Assembly (NCBI GenBank): GCA_001899685.1 | Contig: MKWG01000013.1 | Coordinates: 75,638-139,637 of the forward strand | DNA from: Sphingobacteriales bacterium 44-15 | Lineage (GTDB): Bacteria > Bacteroidota > Bacteroidia > Chitinophagales > Chitinophagaceae | Direction of reading: 5' to 3' | Length of the DNA stretch: 64,000 bases | Position numbers and translations under genes: made by a program | Notes under the pieces: generated by a model | Told to the model about the DNA's origin: nothing | What the model saw: the letters and a program-made list of their open reading frames with translations, nothing else | Databases searched by the model: none | In this document: piece after piece, positions 20,203 through 30,130 of the stretch | How positions within the stretch are numbered: the stretch's first letter is position 1 | Layout of the letters: each line of letters starts with the position of its first letter

Positions 20203-21360
20203 TTGTCGCAAAATCTACTCGTGAAGAAATCCGGATTGTTTTTTGTTTTTAGCATACTGTTTTTCAACCTCTACAGCCAGACTGATTCTTCTCATTTGCG
20301 TATTTCGCTGATCACCTGCAGCCCCGGGGCTGAATTGTATTCTACGTTCGGGCATAGCGCTGTCCGCGTTACGGATAGCGCTGTATTTACGGATAAAGTA
20401 TATAACTATGGCACCTTTGAGTTTGATGATGATTTTTACATGAACTTCGTAAAAGGCAGGCTGCTGTATTATCTTTCTGTAGAAAACTACCGCGATTTCG
20501 TTGCGTTCTACCAGGAGGAAGGAAGGAGCATATCAGAGCAGGTATTGGATTTAACAGACGCTGAAAAATTGAGGCTGCAAAAAGCGCTCATTACAAACGC
20601 CGCTTATCAGAACCGTTACTATAAGTACCAGTTCCTCTTTGATAATTGTGCCACACGTATACGTGATATCGTAAAATCAAATACGGATGAGCAGGTAACA
20701 TTCAAAAAAATATTACCCGCCGATGATATCACCTTCCGCAAAATGATACATAGCTATCTTCATAAAACCGGTAATGACTGGAGCGGTGTGGGTATTGATA
20801 TTTTGCTCGGGATGAGCCTCGACAGGAAAGTAAAGAACGAAGAGGCAATGTTCCTTCCTGATTTTTTAGCAAAAGGATTTGACAGCGCTTATAATGGTTC
20901 CCGGAAGCTGGTATCGTCTGTGCATACTGTTTATACTGCGCCCGAACCTGCGGGACAGGGAAGTGCCCTGTTTTCTCCATTCGGAGTGTTTACCATTGTA
21001 TTTGTTGTGTATATGCTTATCAGCTTTTGGAGCAGAAAGGCAGGTGTTATTCTTGATAGTATCCTTTTTTTTGTGACGGGTTTGCTGGGCGTATTGCTGG
21101 TGTTTATGTGGACCGGGACAGATCATGCGGATTGTAAAAATAACTTCAATCTTTTATGGGCTTTTCCCCCTCATCTTATTGCCGCATTTTTTGTAGCAGG
21201 CAAAAAAAAACGGATAAGCAAATACTGGTGGTATACCGCCCTGCTGCAGATAATATTGCTCTTACTTTGGTTTTTTCTTCCCCAGCAACTCAACAACGGA
21301 CTTATACCTGTTGTAGCCTTGCTTGCCTGCCGTAGTTGGGTATTGAGCCGGCGGACCTGA
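20203..21360 (+). CDS. DUF4105/Lnb-like membrane protein
   Basis: LITCSPGAELYSTFGHSAVRVTD, YNYGTFEFDD, FLFDNCATRIRDI; C-terminal TM helices; start codon TTG or GTG at 20221. Confidence 0.8.
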   Translation: MSQNLLVKKSGLFFVFSILFFNLYSQTDSSHLRISLITCSPGAELYSTFGHSAVRVTDSAVFTDKVYNYGTFEFDDDFYMNFVKGRLLYYLSVENYRDFVAFYQEEGRSISEQVLDLTDAEKLRLQKALITNAAYQNRYYKYQFLFDNCATRIRDIVKSNTDEQVTFKKILPADDITFRKMIHSYLHKTGNDWSGVGIDILLGMSLDRKVKNEEAMFLPDFLAKGFDSAYNGSRKLVSSVHTVYTAPEPAGQGSALFSPFGVFTIVFVVYMLISFWSRKAGVILDSILFFVTGLLGVLLVFMWTGTDHADCKNNFNLLWAFPPHLIAAFFVAGKKKRISKYWWYTALLQIILLLLWFFLPQQLNNGLIPVVALLACRSWVLSRRT

Positions 21361-21456
21361 AATTTTTAGCTTTTTTACTAAAAATATTAGTGTTGATAAA
21401 GTTTATCCCTATCTTTACAACCAACAGTTAATTTTACTCTATAAACTCTTTAATTT

Positions 21457-22467
21457 ATGTCAGCAACTACAAGCAATGAAAAATTAAAAGCGCTTAAGCT
21501 AACCATGGACAAGATCGAAAAGGATTTTGGTAAAGGAAGTGTGATGATGATGAACGAGCGAACCGACCAGGATCTGGAAGTAATTTCTACCGGCTCTATC
21601 GGCCTGGATACTGCCCTGGGGGTGGGCGGTGTGCCCAAAGGAAGGATAGTGGAGATATACGGGCCGGAATCTACCGGTAAGACAACGATTGCCATTCATA
21701 TTATTGCTGAAGCACAGAAAAAAGGCGGTGTATGCGCCATAATAGATGCGGAACACGCTTTTGACAGCGCGTATGCGCGGAAGCTGGGTGTGGATATTGA
21801 CAACCTGCTCATTTCACAGCCCGATTATGGGGAGCAGGGGCTGGAGATAGCCGACCGGCTTATTTTATCCGGTGCGCTGGATGTGGTGGTGATTGATTCT
21901 GTAGCAGCGCTGGTGCCCAAAGGCGAGCTGGAGGGAGAAATGGGAGACAGCAAAATGGGATTGCAGGCGCGTCTGATGTCGCAGGCGTTGCGCAAGCTTA
22001 CTGCCACCATCAGCAAAACGCATACCGTATGTATTTTTATCAACCAGCTTCGGGAAAAGATAGGGGTAATGTTTGGAAACCCCGAAACCACTACCGGCGG
22101 CAATGCGCTTAAGTTCTATGCCTCCGTTCGCCTTGATATCCGTCGTATGGCGCAGATCAAAGATGGCGATGAGGCAGTGGGCAACCGGGTGAAAGTGAAA
22201 GTTGTGAAGAACAAGGTAGCTCCTCCGTTCCGTGCGGCTGAGTTCGATATCATATTCGGTGAAGGCATTTCAAAAGTGGGAGAGATCATAGATATGGGTG
22301 TGGAGATGAATATTATCCAGAAAAGCGGAAGCTGGTACAGTTATAATAATGACAGGCTTGGCCAGGGGCGCGATGCCGTAAAGCAACTGCTGCTGGATAA
22401 TCCCGGACTTTCTAATGAAATTGAGGCTAAGATCAGGGAGAAGATCAAAGAATTACAGGAAGCTTAG
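21457..22467 (+). CDS. recA: Recombinase RecA
   Basis: [69 protein letters not shown]. Confidence 0.99.
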   Translation: MSATTSNEKLKALKLTMDKIEKDFGKGSVMMMNERTDQDLEVISTGSIGLDTALGVGGVPKGRIVEIYGPESTGKTTIAIHIIAEAQKKGGVCAIIDAEHAFDSAYARKLGVDIDNLLISQPDYGEQGLEIADRLILSGALDVVVIDSVAALVPKGELEGEMGDSKMGLQARLMSQALRKLTATISKTHTVCIFINQLREKIGVMFGNPETTTGGNALKFYASVRLDIRRMAQIKDGDEAVGNRVKVKVVKNKVAPPFRAAEFDIIFGEGISKVGEIIDMGVEMNIIQKSGSWYSYNNDRLGQGRDAVKQLLLDNPGLSNEIEAKIREKIKELQEA

Positions 22468-22500
22468 GTTGGTTGAATTGTTTAAAATGTTGTATTTCCG

Positions 22501-22577
22501 GGTGAACAGTGAATGGGCAATGGTGAATCCGTCATTCACTATTCACCTTTCACTATTGCCTATTCACCATTCACTAC
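22501..22577. repeat. Heptad-periodic inverted tract immediately 5' of mgsA
   Basis: gtgaatg ggcaatg gtgaatc / cattcac tattcac ctttcac tattgcc tattcac cattcac. Confidence 0.8.
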
Positions 22578-22578
22578 T

Positions 22579-23031
22579 ATGGTATCATCCCGCGTTTTAA
22601 AAATCAGGAAGCGTATTGCATTGGTAGCCCATGACCATAAAAAGAAAGATCTTATGGAATGGGCGGAATTTAATAAAGCCGCGCTGGCGAGGCATGAGCT
22701 GATAGCTACCGGCACTACCGGAAGGCTGCTTGAAGAAAGCCTGGACAGACCGGTGCGGCAGGTGCTTAGCGGTCCTCTTGGCGGCGATCAGCAGATTGGC
22801 GCAATGATCGCACAGGGCGAAATAGATGTGCTCATTTTCTTCTGGGATCCCATGGAAGCCCAGCCGCATGACCCGGATGTGAAAGCGCTGCTTCGCCTTG
22901 CAACAGTATGGAATATTCCTGTGGCCATGGACAGATCCAGCTCCGATTTCCTGATGACCTCACCCCTGATGCATACCGAGTATGAAGCTACTATACCTGA
23001 TTACAGCGATTATGTAAAGAGGAAAGTATAG
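22579..23031 (+). CDS. mgsA: Methylglyoxal synthase
   Basis: ALVAHDHKKKDLMEWA, TGTTGRLLEE, SGPLGGDQQIGAMIAQGEIDVLIFFWDPMEAQPHDPDVKALLRLA; start ATG at 22579. Confidence 0.95.
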   Translation: MVSSRVLKIRKRIALVAHDHKKKDLMEWAEFNKAALARHELIATGTTGRLLEESLDRPVRQVLSGPLGGDQQIGAMIAQGEIDVLIFFWDPMEAQPHDPDVKALLRLATVWNIPVAMDRSSSDFLMTSPLMHTEYEATIPDYSDYVKRKV

Positions 23032-23096
23032 GTTTACTTTGGGAATTGACCGGCAAAAAGATACTATTGCTATATCAACAATAATTTTTCGTATTT

Positions 23097-23199
23097 CTTT
23101 GTGAGAAGTGAGACGATAAAAGTGAGAATCCCACATTTATCGTCTGCCTGCCATGCCTACGGCAGGTAAACCGGTAGGCAAGTCTCCCGTTTCACGTTT
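23097..23199. repeat. Heptad-like intergenic inverted tract
   Basis: gagacgataaaagtgagaatcccacatttatcgtct; gcctgccatgcctacggcaggt. Confidence 0.55.
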
Positions 23200-23210
23200 A
23201 ACACAACAGT

Positions 23211-23711
23211 ATGAGGATCAGCTTGAAACCATGGCAAAAGCCGGACAGGTATATACTTGTCGAATTGGCAAATAATATCCGGATATGGAATAACGTAAGA
23301 GATCGTTTACCTCATCCGTATACATTGCAGCATGCCGATACCTTTATTGCCTATTGCGCCGCCCAAAAGCCGCCGCATGTGCTGGCGGTAACGATGGATG
23401 ATCATATTGCAGGATGTATTGGTCTGGAGATGCAAACAGATATTTCCCGGTTGAGCGCCGAGCTTGGCTACTGGATAGGCGAGCCTTTCTGGAATAAAGG
23501 TATTGCTACAGAAGCTGTAAAGCAGATGCTCGAATATACTTCTCAACATTTTCCTTCACTGGTAAGGATCTATGCAGGCGTATTTGAAAAAAATACAGCT
23601 TCTATGCGGGTGCTGGAGAAAGTGGGGTTTTATCTTGAAGGTATCCAACGGCAGGCAGTGATTAAAAACGGGGCTGTAATGGATTACTATATGTGGGTAA
23701 AGCTGGGGTAG
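23211..23711 (+). CDS. GNAT family N-acetyltransferase (RimJ/RimL-like)
   Basis: ELGYWIGEPFWNKGIATEAVKQMLEY, VFEKNTASMRVLEKVGF. Confidence 0.9.
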   Translation: MRISLKPWQKPDRYILVELANNIRIWNNVRDRLPHPYTLQHADTFIAYCAAQKPPHVLAVTMDDHIAGCIGLEMQTDISRLSAELGYWIGEPFWNKGIATEAVKQMLEYTSQHFPSLVRIYAGVFEKNTASMRVLEKVGFYLEGIQRQAVIKNGAVMDYYMWVKLG

Positions 23712-23737
23712 GATAGTGGACTATAATGCCAACAGGC

Positions 23738-24354
23738 TTATTTCTTCGGAAAGGCGGCCTTCCTGATCACATTGTTCTGGTAATCCTTACGTAGAGTATA
23801 TTGTTATCACCGGAAGTGGTGAAACTGATCCCCCTTGGGCTCCCAAATTCTGCTTTATCACCGGGCCCATCTACATATCCTTCTTCCCCGTTGCCTGCAA
23901 TGGTAGTAACCAACCCGTTCAACTCACCGGTCGTGTTGGCGATTTTTGCTTTTCCGCACCCATCATCGCCTATATAGATTTGCATGTCTTTGCCAATCCA
24001 CAGGTTTTCAGGAAAAGTAAGAGAAGGTGTACCTGATCCAAATGGATCATCAACGCACCCCGGATCGTTGAAGTCTCCGGCGAAATGATCTACCGTCTGT
24101 AACAGCGGATCAACTTTTATAACCACCTTATGCCCCGTCTCGGCAATGTACCCGTTTTCATCGAGGCAGAGTGAGCCGGGCCCGTTAATGGAATTGACGA
24201 TGGTTTTACCTGCATAAGTTTTCACGGTAACTTTTGATGGGGGAGGACCTATTCCGGTATTATTATCATTATTGGAAAGGTCATTGTTTTTGCTGCATAC
24301 AGCAAAAAACAGTACGGCGATGGCCAACAAGGCGTGAAGAATGCGATGAGTCAT
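23738..24354 (-). pseudogene. NHL-repeat-like secreted protein, apparent -1 nt frameshift near C-terminus
   Basis: Track ORF ends ...NNILYVRITRTM*; moving one frame gives DYQNNVIRKAAFPKK* ending at 23738, the expected NHL continuation. Confidence 0.75.
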
Positions 24355-24978
24355 AATAACAGGATTAATATGATCAGATAATTAAAGCACGTTGCTAAAA
24401 TAACATGACCTTTTCCCTGTATCGCCGTAAATCGACAGGAATATGATTAAAATCGACAAAAGAAAAATGAATATCCGCCATGACGAATGCTTCCTGCATT
24501 TCTCGCAGCTGGTACAGATCTGTAACGCAGGCGTAGCGTGATAGCAGAGCTGCTGCCCGGGTGTTACTTGTTTTGCAATAGCAGAGGAGTGTAAATTCGT
24601 GGCTGTATCATTTGTGCCCTGTTCGTTAAGAAATTCAGATAAATAAAAGAGAGGTGGTAAGCCTGGGCGAAGCTACCAAGTCTGTGCCAGGGCGGAAATT
24701 TTAAAATATTAGTGTACGAAACTTATAGAAACTAGTTAAAAGATCCGGTTTCATCGGTTTTGAAAAGATATATTTGATCATACTCAGAAGCACTGTTATA
24801 TACTCCTGCTTTTTGGCAATTGACCTGAAAACAGGAATACAGCTAAGAAGGAATAGGCGATCAGCCGCTTATACATAAAGGGAAACATTGTACGCATAAT
24901 TTAAGAGAGGTAGTTATTAAATTATTTTGAGATAGTCGTCATATAGTTATACGTTGGCGATATTTTACAGCCTTTTAG

Positions 24979-25015
24979 TAACTAATTTAATTTTTTAAAT
25001 TAGTTAGGATAACTA
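24979..25015. promoter_or_regulatory. Putative MarR operator region
   Basis: Perfect 12-bp IR TAACTAATTTAA-tttt-TTAAATTAGTTA (24979-25006) overlapping GTTAGGATAACTA (25003-25015). Confidence 0.6.
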
Positions 25016-25017
25016 AC

Positions 25018-25025
25018 TATATTTG
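25018..25025 (+). promoter_or_regulatory. Bacteroidota-type -7 element TATATTTG
   Basis: Matches TAnnTTTG, about 40 bp upstream of ATG 25066. Confidence 0.5.
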
Positions 25026-25065
25026 TCTTAGCAATATTGCTGCAGGACGAATTAATCACTACAAA

Positions 25066-25299
25066 ATGGAAAAATCAGTTTTTTATCATGCAGGTTGCCC
25101 TGTATGTATCAGCGCAGAGCACGACATTGTTGACCTTATAGGCGCCGGCAATGTGGAAGTGGTGCATATCGGAGAAGATCGTAACCGCATCGCAGAAGCA
25201 GAAAACGCAGGTGTAAGATCTGTTCCTGCCCTGGTAACACCCAACGGGAATGTGCTCCATATCAACTTTGGCGCTTCTATTGCTGATGTAAAAGGCTAA
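25066..25299 (+). CDS. Thioredoxin-like small protein (CPVC active site)
   Basis: FYHAGCPVCISAEHDIVDL...AGVRSVPALVTPNGNVLHINFG. Confidence 0.8.
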   Translation: MEKSVFYHAGCPVCISAEHDIVDLIGAGNVEVVHIGEDRNRIAEAENAGVRSVPALVTPNGNVLHINFGASIADVKG

Positions 25300-25305
25300 A
25301 AATTT

Positions 25306-25340
25306 GCCCCACATTGTTAGGATAACTACCTTTGTGGGGC
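25306..25340. promoter_or_regulatory. Hairpin whose loop carries second copy of the GTTAGGATAACTA motif
   Basis: GCCCCACA (25306-25313) / TGTGGGGC (25333-25340); loop contains GTTAGGATAACTA (25316-25328). Confidence 0.6.
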
Positions 25341-25372
25341 ATTTCACACAGTGGTGTAAAGCAATGCAAAGG

Positions 25373-25990
25373 AATATGGATAAATCTGATTTCGACCTGA
25401 CAGCACAAAACCAACAGACCGGGAGCAAGATCGTGGCATCCCTGGAAAGAATAGCGCAGGCGTTCCGCGTTTTGCTATGGGAAGAAAGCAAAATGTTCTC
25501 ATTAAGCCCTATCCAGGTACAGGTGCTTATTTTTTTGCTGCATCATAGTGAAGAAAAAAGGAAAGTTAGCTATCTGGCAGAAGAATTTAATATGACCAAA
25601 GCCACTATCAGCGACACCGTTAAAACGCTTGAGCAGAAAAAGCTTATTACCAAAGCATATGAACAACACGACACAAGAAGCTATATTATACACCTGACGA
25701 AAAAGGGTGAAGACATAGCCGCTAAAACATCCTTTTTCACTAAGGAAATAAGAACACCTGTTGATAAATTACATCCTGACGATAAAGAAAACCTGCTGTT
25801 AAGCCTGATAAGCATCATACGACATTTAAACCGCTCAGGAGTAATTACCATTCAACGGATGTGCATGACCTGTTCCTATTACCAATCATCAGGAAAAGGG
25901 CAAAAACATTTTTGCAAATTGCTTAATCAAAATTTGCATGCTGCAGACCTTCGGGTAGATTGTCCCGAACACCAAATGAAATATGAGTGA
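25373..25990 (+). CDS. MarR family transcriptional regulator with C-terminal Cys cluster
   Basis: MarR wHTH (VSYLAEEFNMTKATISDTVKTLEQKKLI); tail MCMTCSYYQSSGKGQKHFCKLLNQNLHAADLRVDCPEH. Confidence 0.85.
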   Translation, partial: NMDKSDFDLTAQNQQTGSKIVASLERIAQAFRVLLWEESKMFSLSPIQVQVLIFLLHHSEEKRKVSYLAEEFNMTKATISDTVKTLEQKKLITKAYEQHDTRSYIIHLTKKGEDIAAKTSFFTKEIRTPVDKLHPDDKENLLLSLISIIRHLNRSGVITIQRMCMTCSYYQSSGKGQKHFCKLLNQNLHAADLRVDCPEHQMKYE

Positions 25991-26717
25991 ACAAATTCTA
26001 CAAAACATTACCGCTATCAGGGAACGGATAAATAATGCCTGCAAAAAGGCTGGTAGGAACGAAAGCGAAGTAAAATTGCTGCTGGCTACCAAGACCGTTC
26101 CGGCCGAACGTATCAAAATGGCATTGCAGGCGGGACAAACACTGATAGCCGAAAACAAAGTACAGGAACTTAAAGAAAAGTACGAAGCCTTACGGGAAAT
26201 TCCCCATACCAATCATTTTATCGGGCATTTGCAAACCAATAAGATAAAAGATCTGCTGAGGTGCAATGTGTCCTGTATTCAGTCGCTCAACCGTTTGGAA
26301 CTGGCTGAAAAACTACATCATCGGTTACAGCCTGACAACAAAACTATGGAAGTGCTGATACAGGTAAATACTTCTTTTGAGGAAAGCAAATTTGGCGTTA
26401 GCCCCAGTGATACCATTGAGCTGATAAAACGGGTTGCACAACTGGAAACTCTGAAAATAAAAGGGCTGATGACTATAGGTCTATTAAGTGCGGAAGCTGA
26501 AAGAGTGCGTAAATGTTTCCGGCTGCTCAAAGACATTCAGCAACAGGTCATCGCTTTGAAAATCCCCGGAGTGGAAATGCAGGAGCTGTCAATGGGCATG
26601 AGCGGCGACCTGGAAACGGCTGTTGAGGAGGGCGCAACAATGGTAAGGGTAGGCACTGCCATTTTTGGACAAAGGTCAACTCCGGACAGCTATTACTGGA
26701 ATGAAAACAAAGGGTAA
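25983..26717 (+). CDS. YggS/PLPBP family pyridoxal phosphate-binding protein
   Basis: LLLATKTVPAERIKMALQAGQTLIAENKVQE, HFIGHLQTNKIKDLL, LSMGMSGDLETAVEEGATMVRVGTAIFGQR. Confidence 0.94.
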   Translation: MSEQILQNITAIRERINNACKKAGRNESEVKLLLATKTVPAERIKMALQAGQTLIAENKVQELKEKYEALREIPHTNHFIGHLQTNKIKDLLRCNVSCIQSLNRLELAEKLHHRLQPDNKTMEVLIQVNTSFEESKFGVSPSDTIELIKRVAQLETLKIKGLMTIGLLSAEAERVRKCFRLLKDIQQQVIALKIPGVEMQELSMGMSGDLETAVEEGATMVRVGTAIFGQRSTPDSYYWNENKG

Positions 26718-26861
26718 ACTTTTTGCTCAAAGAAAGAACACCGTTATGGCAGTCGCACATGCATCATTGATTTGAAACCGGGTAATTTTTACGTTAGCTG
26801 GGACAGGCGCATTAGTCATTACATCTTTTACGACCGGAGAGTAGTGCATGGAGTGAAAATA

Positions 26862-26907
26862 TAATAATAAAAAGCCCATGACAGCAAATATATTTGCCGC
26901 CATGGGC
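26862..26907 (-). terminator. Rho-independent terminator of RND efflux operon
   Basis: On minus strand GCCCATG...GCAAATATATTTGC...CATGGGC followed by TTTTTATTATTATA. Confidence 0.85.
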
Positions 26908-26935
26908 GCTCTGAACCTTCTCTTATGTGTTGTTA

Positions 26936-29900
26936 TTAATTATTGGAAAAATCAATTACTTCAGCTAACTCTCCTTTATGATTATGATGCTCTAGTGGTA
27001 TGTATTCAGCCTGCATCTCCTTTGCATAGTCAACCTTCTTCTTTTTACCGAATCTCCTCTGGATACTATCAAAAATAGAGTACACTACAGGCACCACCAC
27101 CAATGTAAGGAAGAGTGAAGACAATAAGCCGCCGATAATAACAATCGCTAACCCCCTGTTCATATCTGCACCGTCACCCTGCGCAAGTGCAATAGGTACC
27201 ATGCCGATCACCATTGCAATGGTAGTCATAAGAATGGGGCGCAAACGGGCATGGTTGGCCGAGACGAGGGCGTCAAATGTGCTATCCCCTTCCTGCTTCC
27301 TGTGATTGGCAAAGTCAACAAGCAATATCGCGTTCTTGGTTACCAGCCCGATCAGCATGATGATCCCCAGGATGGTAAATATATTCAATGACTGATTGGT
27401 TAAAGCCAGGAACAATAAGGCCCCGATGAATGATAACGGCACTGAGAATATTACAATAAACGGTGTAGAGAAACTGTCATACAAAGCTACCATCACAAGG
27501 TATACCAGAAGGACTGACGCGATCAATGCAACGCCTAATGTGCCAAACCCTTCTTTCTGATTTTCCATATTGCCGCCCCATATATACGACACCCCGGGCT
27601 TACGCTGTAATTTCGAAAATTCACTTTCCCATTCCTGCGCCACTGATCCCAGCGGTCTTCCTATTACCTGGCCCTGGATGGATACCGACGGTGACTTATC
27701 CCTGCGCTCCAGCAAAGTGGGGCCTGAACTGTATTCAACATCCGCAAACTGGCTCAACAAAATCGGCGTTCCATTGTTACTCATGAATTTCAGGTTCCTG
27801 ATATCATCAATACCGGCGCGCCCTGCTTCGTTGAACTTAATGTTGATGTCATACTCGTTTTCACCTGCACGGTATTTATTGTCGGTATTGCCGGAGAAAG
27901 CAGTCTGCATCATAGCGCCTACAGCAGCGATGTTCAGCCCTAATGAGGTCATCTTATCACGATCGACTTTTACGCTGATCTCAGGATTACCTGCTTCAGA
28001 AGTCAGCTTAACCCCTGTAGCTCCCGGGATCTTTCTCAACTCTGCAGCCGCCTCTTCCGCAAAAGCCTGCGCCTCTTCCACATTTGCTCCGATCACCGTT
28101 AATTGCAATGGTGATTGTTCAGCGCCCATCATACCCATATTCACTGTTTTGATCTTGGCGTCTACCAGTATATTCTCCAGTTCTCTTTTTAAAACCGCGG
28201 AATAAATCTTAGAGCTTTTTTTATAATCTTTTTTCAGCTTAACCAGTATCTCGGCTTTGTATCTTGATCCGCCGACAGATATCAAACCATCCGATGCCTG
28301 TCCCACGGTGGTGATCATGTCTTTCACTTCAGGCTTGGCGGCAATATAGGTTTCGGCTCTCTGGGTTACTTCATTGGTTCTTTCGAGGGAAGCATCTTTA
28401 GGCAATTCAAGCTGCACATAAAATTCACCCCTGTCTATACCCGGGAAAAAGTCTGACCCGATATATCCTTTTCCTATCAGGGAAAACGAAGCAAACAACA
28501 TCACTATCGCAACAAGCAGGGTAAGCACTTTATTGAGCCTTGAACGCAATGACCATTTCAGTAAATTAGATATCCAGTTGGTAAACCGCGTTAACCCTTT
28601 CTCAAATCCATAGATCAGCCTGCCGAAAACAGATTCCGGGCTGATCAGCTGCAGCTTCCCAAATCGTGAATACAACCAGGGCACTACGGTAAAGGATACC
28701 AGCAATGATAATAATGTAGATATGATAACGGTTACGCAAAACTGTGCAAGGATATTCGCCACCAGCCCTGTTGACATGGCGATAGGCAGAAACACCACCA
28801 CAATTACAAGCGTAATAGCCGAAACGGTAAAGCCGATTTCCTTTGCACCGTCAAAAGCCGCCCGTACTTTGTTTTTACCCATCTCCATGTGCCTGTGAAT
28901 GTTTTCTATTACCACAATGGCATCATCCACCAATATACCTACCACCAGCGACAATCCCAGCAGCGACATCAGGTTGAGGGTATACCCCATCAGCAACAAA
29001 CCTGTAAATGTTGCGATCAGCGAAAGCGGGATAGCTATCATGGTAATAGCAGCATTGCGCAGGCTGTGCAGGAAGAACAACATGATCAATCCCACCAGCA
29101 CAATAGCGATCATCAGGTCGTGGATCACATTATCGGCTGCATTCAATGTAAACAAAGAGGAGTCATTGGCAACAGCCAGTTGCACATTATTACTTTTGTA
29201 ATCTGTTTGCACCTGCTCTATGGTTGCCCTTACCTGCTTGGATACTTCAACCGCGTTGGCATCAGACTGTTTAAATACCTGCAGCAGGATGGTATTTTGC
29301 TGATCCACCCTCGCTATCTTCTCTATCTCCTTAATGCCATCCTGCACATCTGCAACATCTTTCAGAAACACGGTTGCTCCTGATGGCGTGGTAAGCGGCA
29401 GGTTTCTTAACTGGTCAATAGAGGTTACTTTACCTGCCAGGCGAATGGTAGTACGGTTATCCCTCGTGCTGATATTACCTGTAGGAAAATCAAGATTTGA
29501 AGCAGCCACCACCTGCTGCACCTGCGTAATGGACAAGCCATATCCCTGCAGCTTCAGAGGATCCACGCTGATCTGGATCTCTTTTTCTTCACCGCCGATC
29601 ATATCCACTTTTGCCACACCATTGATACGGGCAAAAACGGGCTGTATTTTTTTATCCAGCAGATCGTACAGCTCTTTTTCAGTAAGGTTAGAGGTAACGG
29701 CCAAGCTCATGATCGCCACGTCATCCAGCGAAAACTTCGACAGGCTGGGTGTTTTCACATCTTCAGGAAGATCGTTCAACACCGCGTTTATTTTACGCTG
29801 GGCGTCTGTTAAAAGAAAATTTACATCGGCTCCAGTATTCAATGTGATCATGATCAATGAAACATTCTCCATTGATTTGGATTCCATTTTCTTAATGCTT

Positions 29901-30124
29901 TCCAGTGACGACACCGCATCTTCTAATTTCTTAGTAACGGAGTTTTCCACTTCCGAGGGAGACGCCCCGGGATATATGGTTTGAATGGTAAGCACATTTA
30001 CCTCAAACCGCGGTACCAGCTCGTACCCCAGCCGGGTGTAGGAAAAGATACCGCCCAGCGTAAGTATAATGAACAATACGATTATTATACTGGGTCGCTT
30101 AATTGATATTTCAGTTATTTTCAT
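26936..30124 (-). CDS. Efflux RND transporter permease (AcrB/HAE1-like)
   Basis: About 1060 aa; PGASPSEVENSVTKKLEDAV, GILVDDAIVVIENIHRHMEMG, RLRPILMTTIAMVIGMVPIALAQG. Confidence 0.97.
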   Translation of the reverse strand: MKITEISIKRPSIIIVLFIILTLGGIFSYTRLGYELVPRFEVNVLTIQTIYPGASPSEVENSVTKKLEDAVSSLESIKKMESKSMENVSLIMITLNTGADVNFLLTDAQRKINAVLNDLPEDVKTPSLSKFSLDDVAIMSLAVTSNLTEKELYDLLDKKIQPVFARINGVAKVDMIGGEEKEIQISVDPLKLQGYGLSITQVQQVVAASNLDFPTGNISTRDNRTTIRLAGKVTSIDQLRNLPLTTPSGATVFLKDVADVQDGIKEIEKIARVDQQNTILLQVFKQSDANAVEVSKQVRATIEQVQTDYKSNNVQLAVANDSSLFTLNAADNVIHDLMIAIVLVGLIMLFFLHSLRNAAITMIAIPLSLIATFTGLLLMGYTLNLMSLLGLSLVVGILVDDAIVVIENIHRHMEMGKNKVRAAFDGAKEIGFTVSAITLVIVVVFLPIAMSTGLVANILAQFCVTVIISTLLSLLVSFTVVPWLYSRFGKLQLISPESVFGRLIYGFEKGLTRFTNWISNLLKWSLRSRLNKVLTLLVAIVMLFASFSLIGKGYIGSDFFPGIDRGEFYVQLELPKDASLERTNEVTQRAETYIAAKPEVKDMITTVGQASDGLISVGGSRYKAEILVKLKKDYKKSSKIYSAVLKRELENILVDAKIKTVNMGMMGAEQSPLQLTVIGANVEEAQAFAEEAAAELRKIPGATGVKLTSEAGNPEISVKVDRDKMTSLGLNIAAVGAMMQTAFSGNTDNKYRAGENEYDINIKFNEAGRAGIDDIRNLKFMSNNGTPILLSQFADVEYSSGPTLLERRDKSPSVSIQGQVIGRPLGSVAQEWESEFSKLQRKPGVSYIWGGNMENQKEGFGTLGVALIASVLLVYLVMVALYDSFSTPFIVIFSVPLSFIGALLFLALTNQSLNIFTILGIIMLIGLVTKNAILLVDFANHRKQEGDSTFDALVSANHARLRPILMTTIAMVIGMVPIALAQGDGADMNRGLAIVIIGGLLSSLFLTLVVVPVVYSIFDSIQRRFGKKKKVDYAKEMQAEYIPLEHHNHKGELAEVIDFSNN

Positions 30125-30130
30125 TACTGT

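Noticed and set aside
29334-29984. 216-aa plus-strand ORF inside RND permease gene
   Set aside because: Antisense to a strongly supported coding gene
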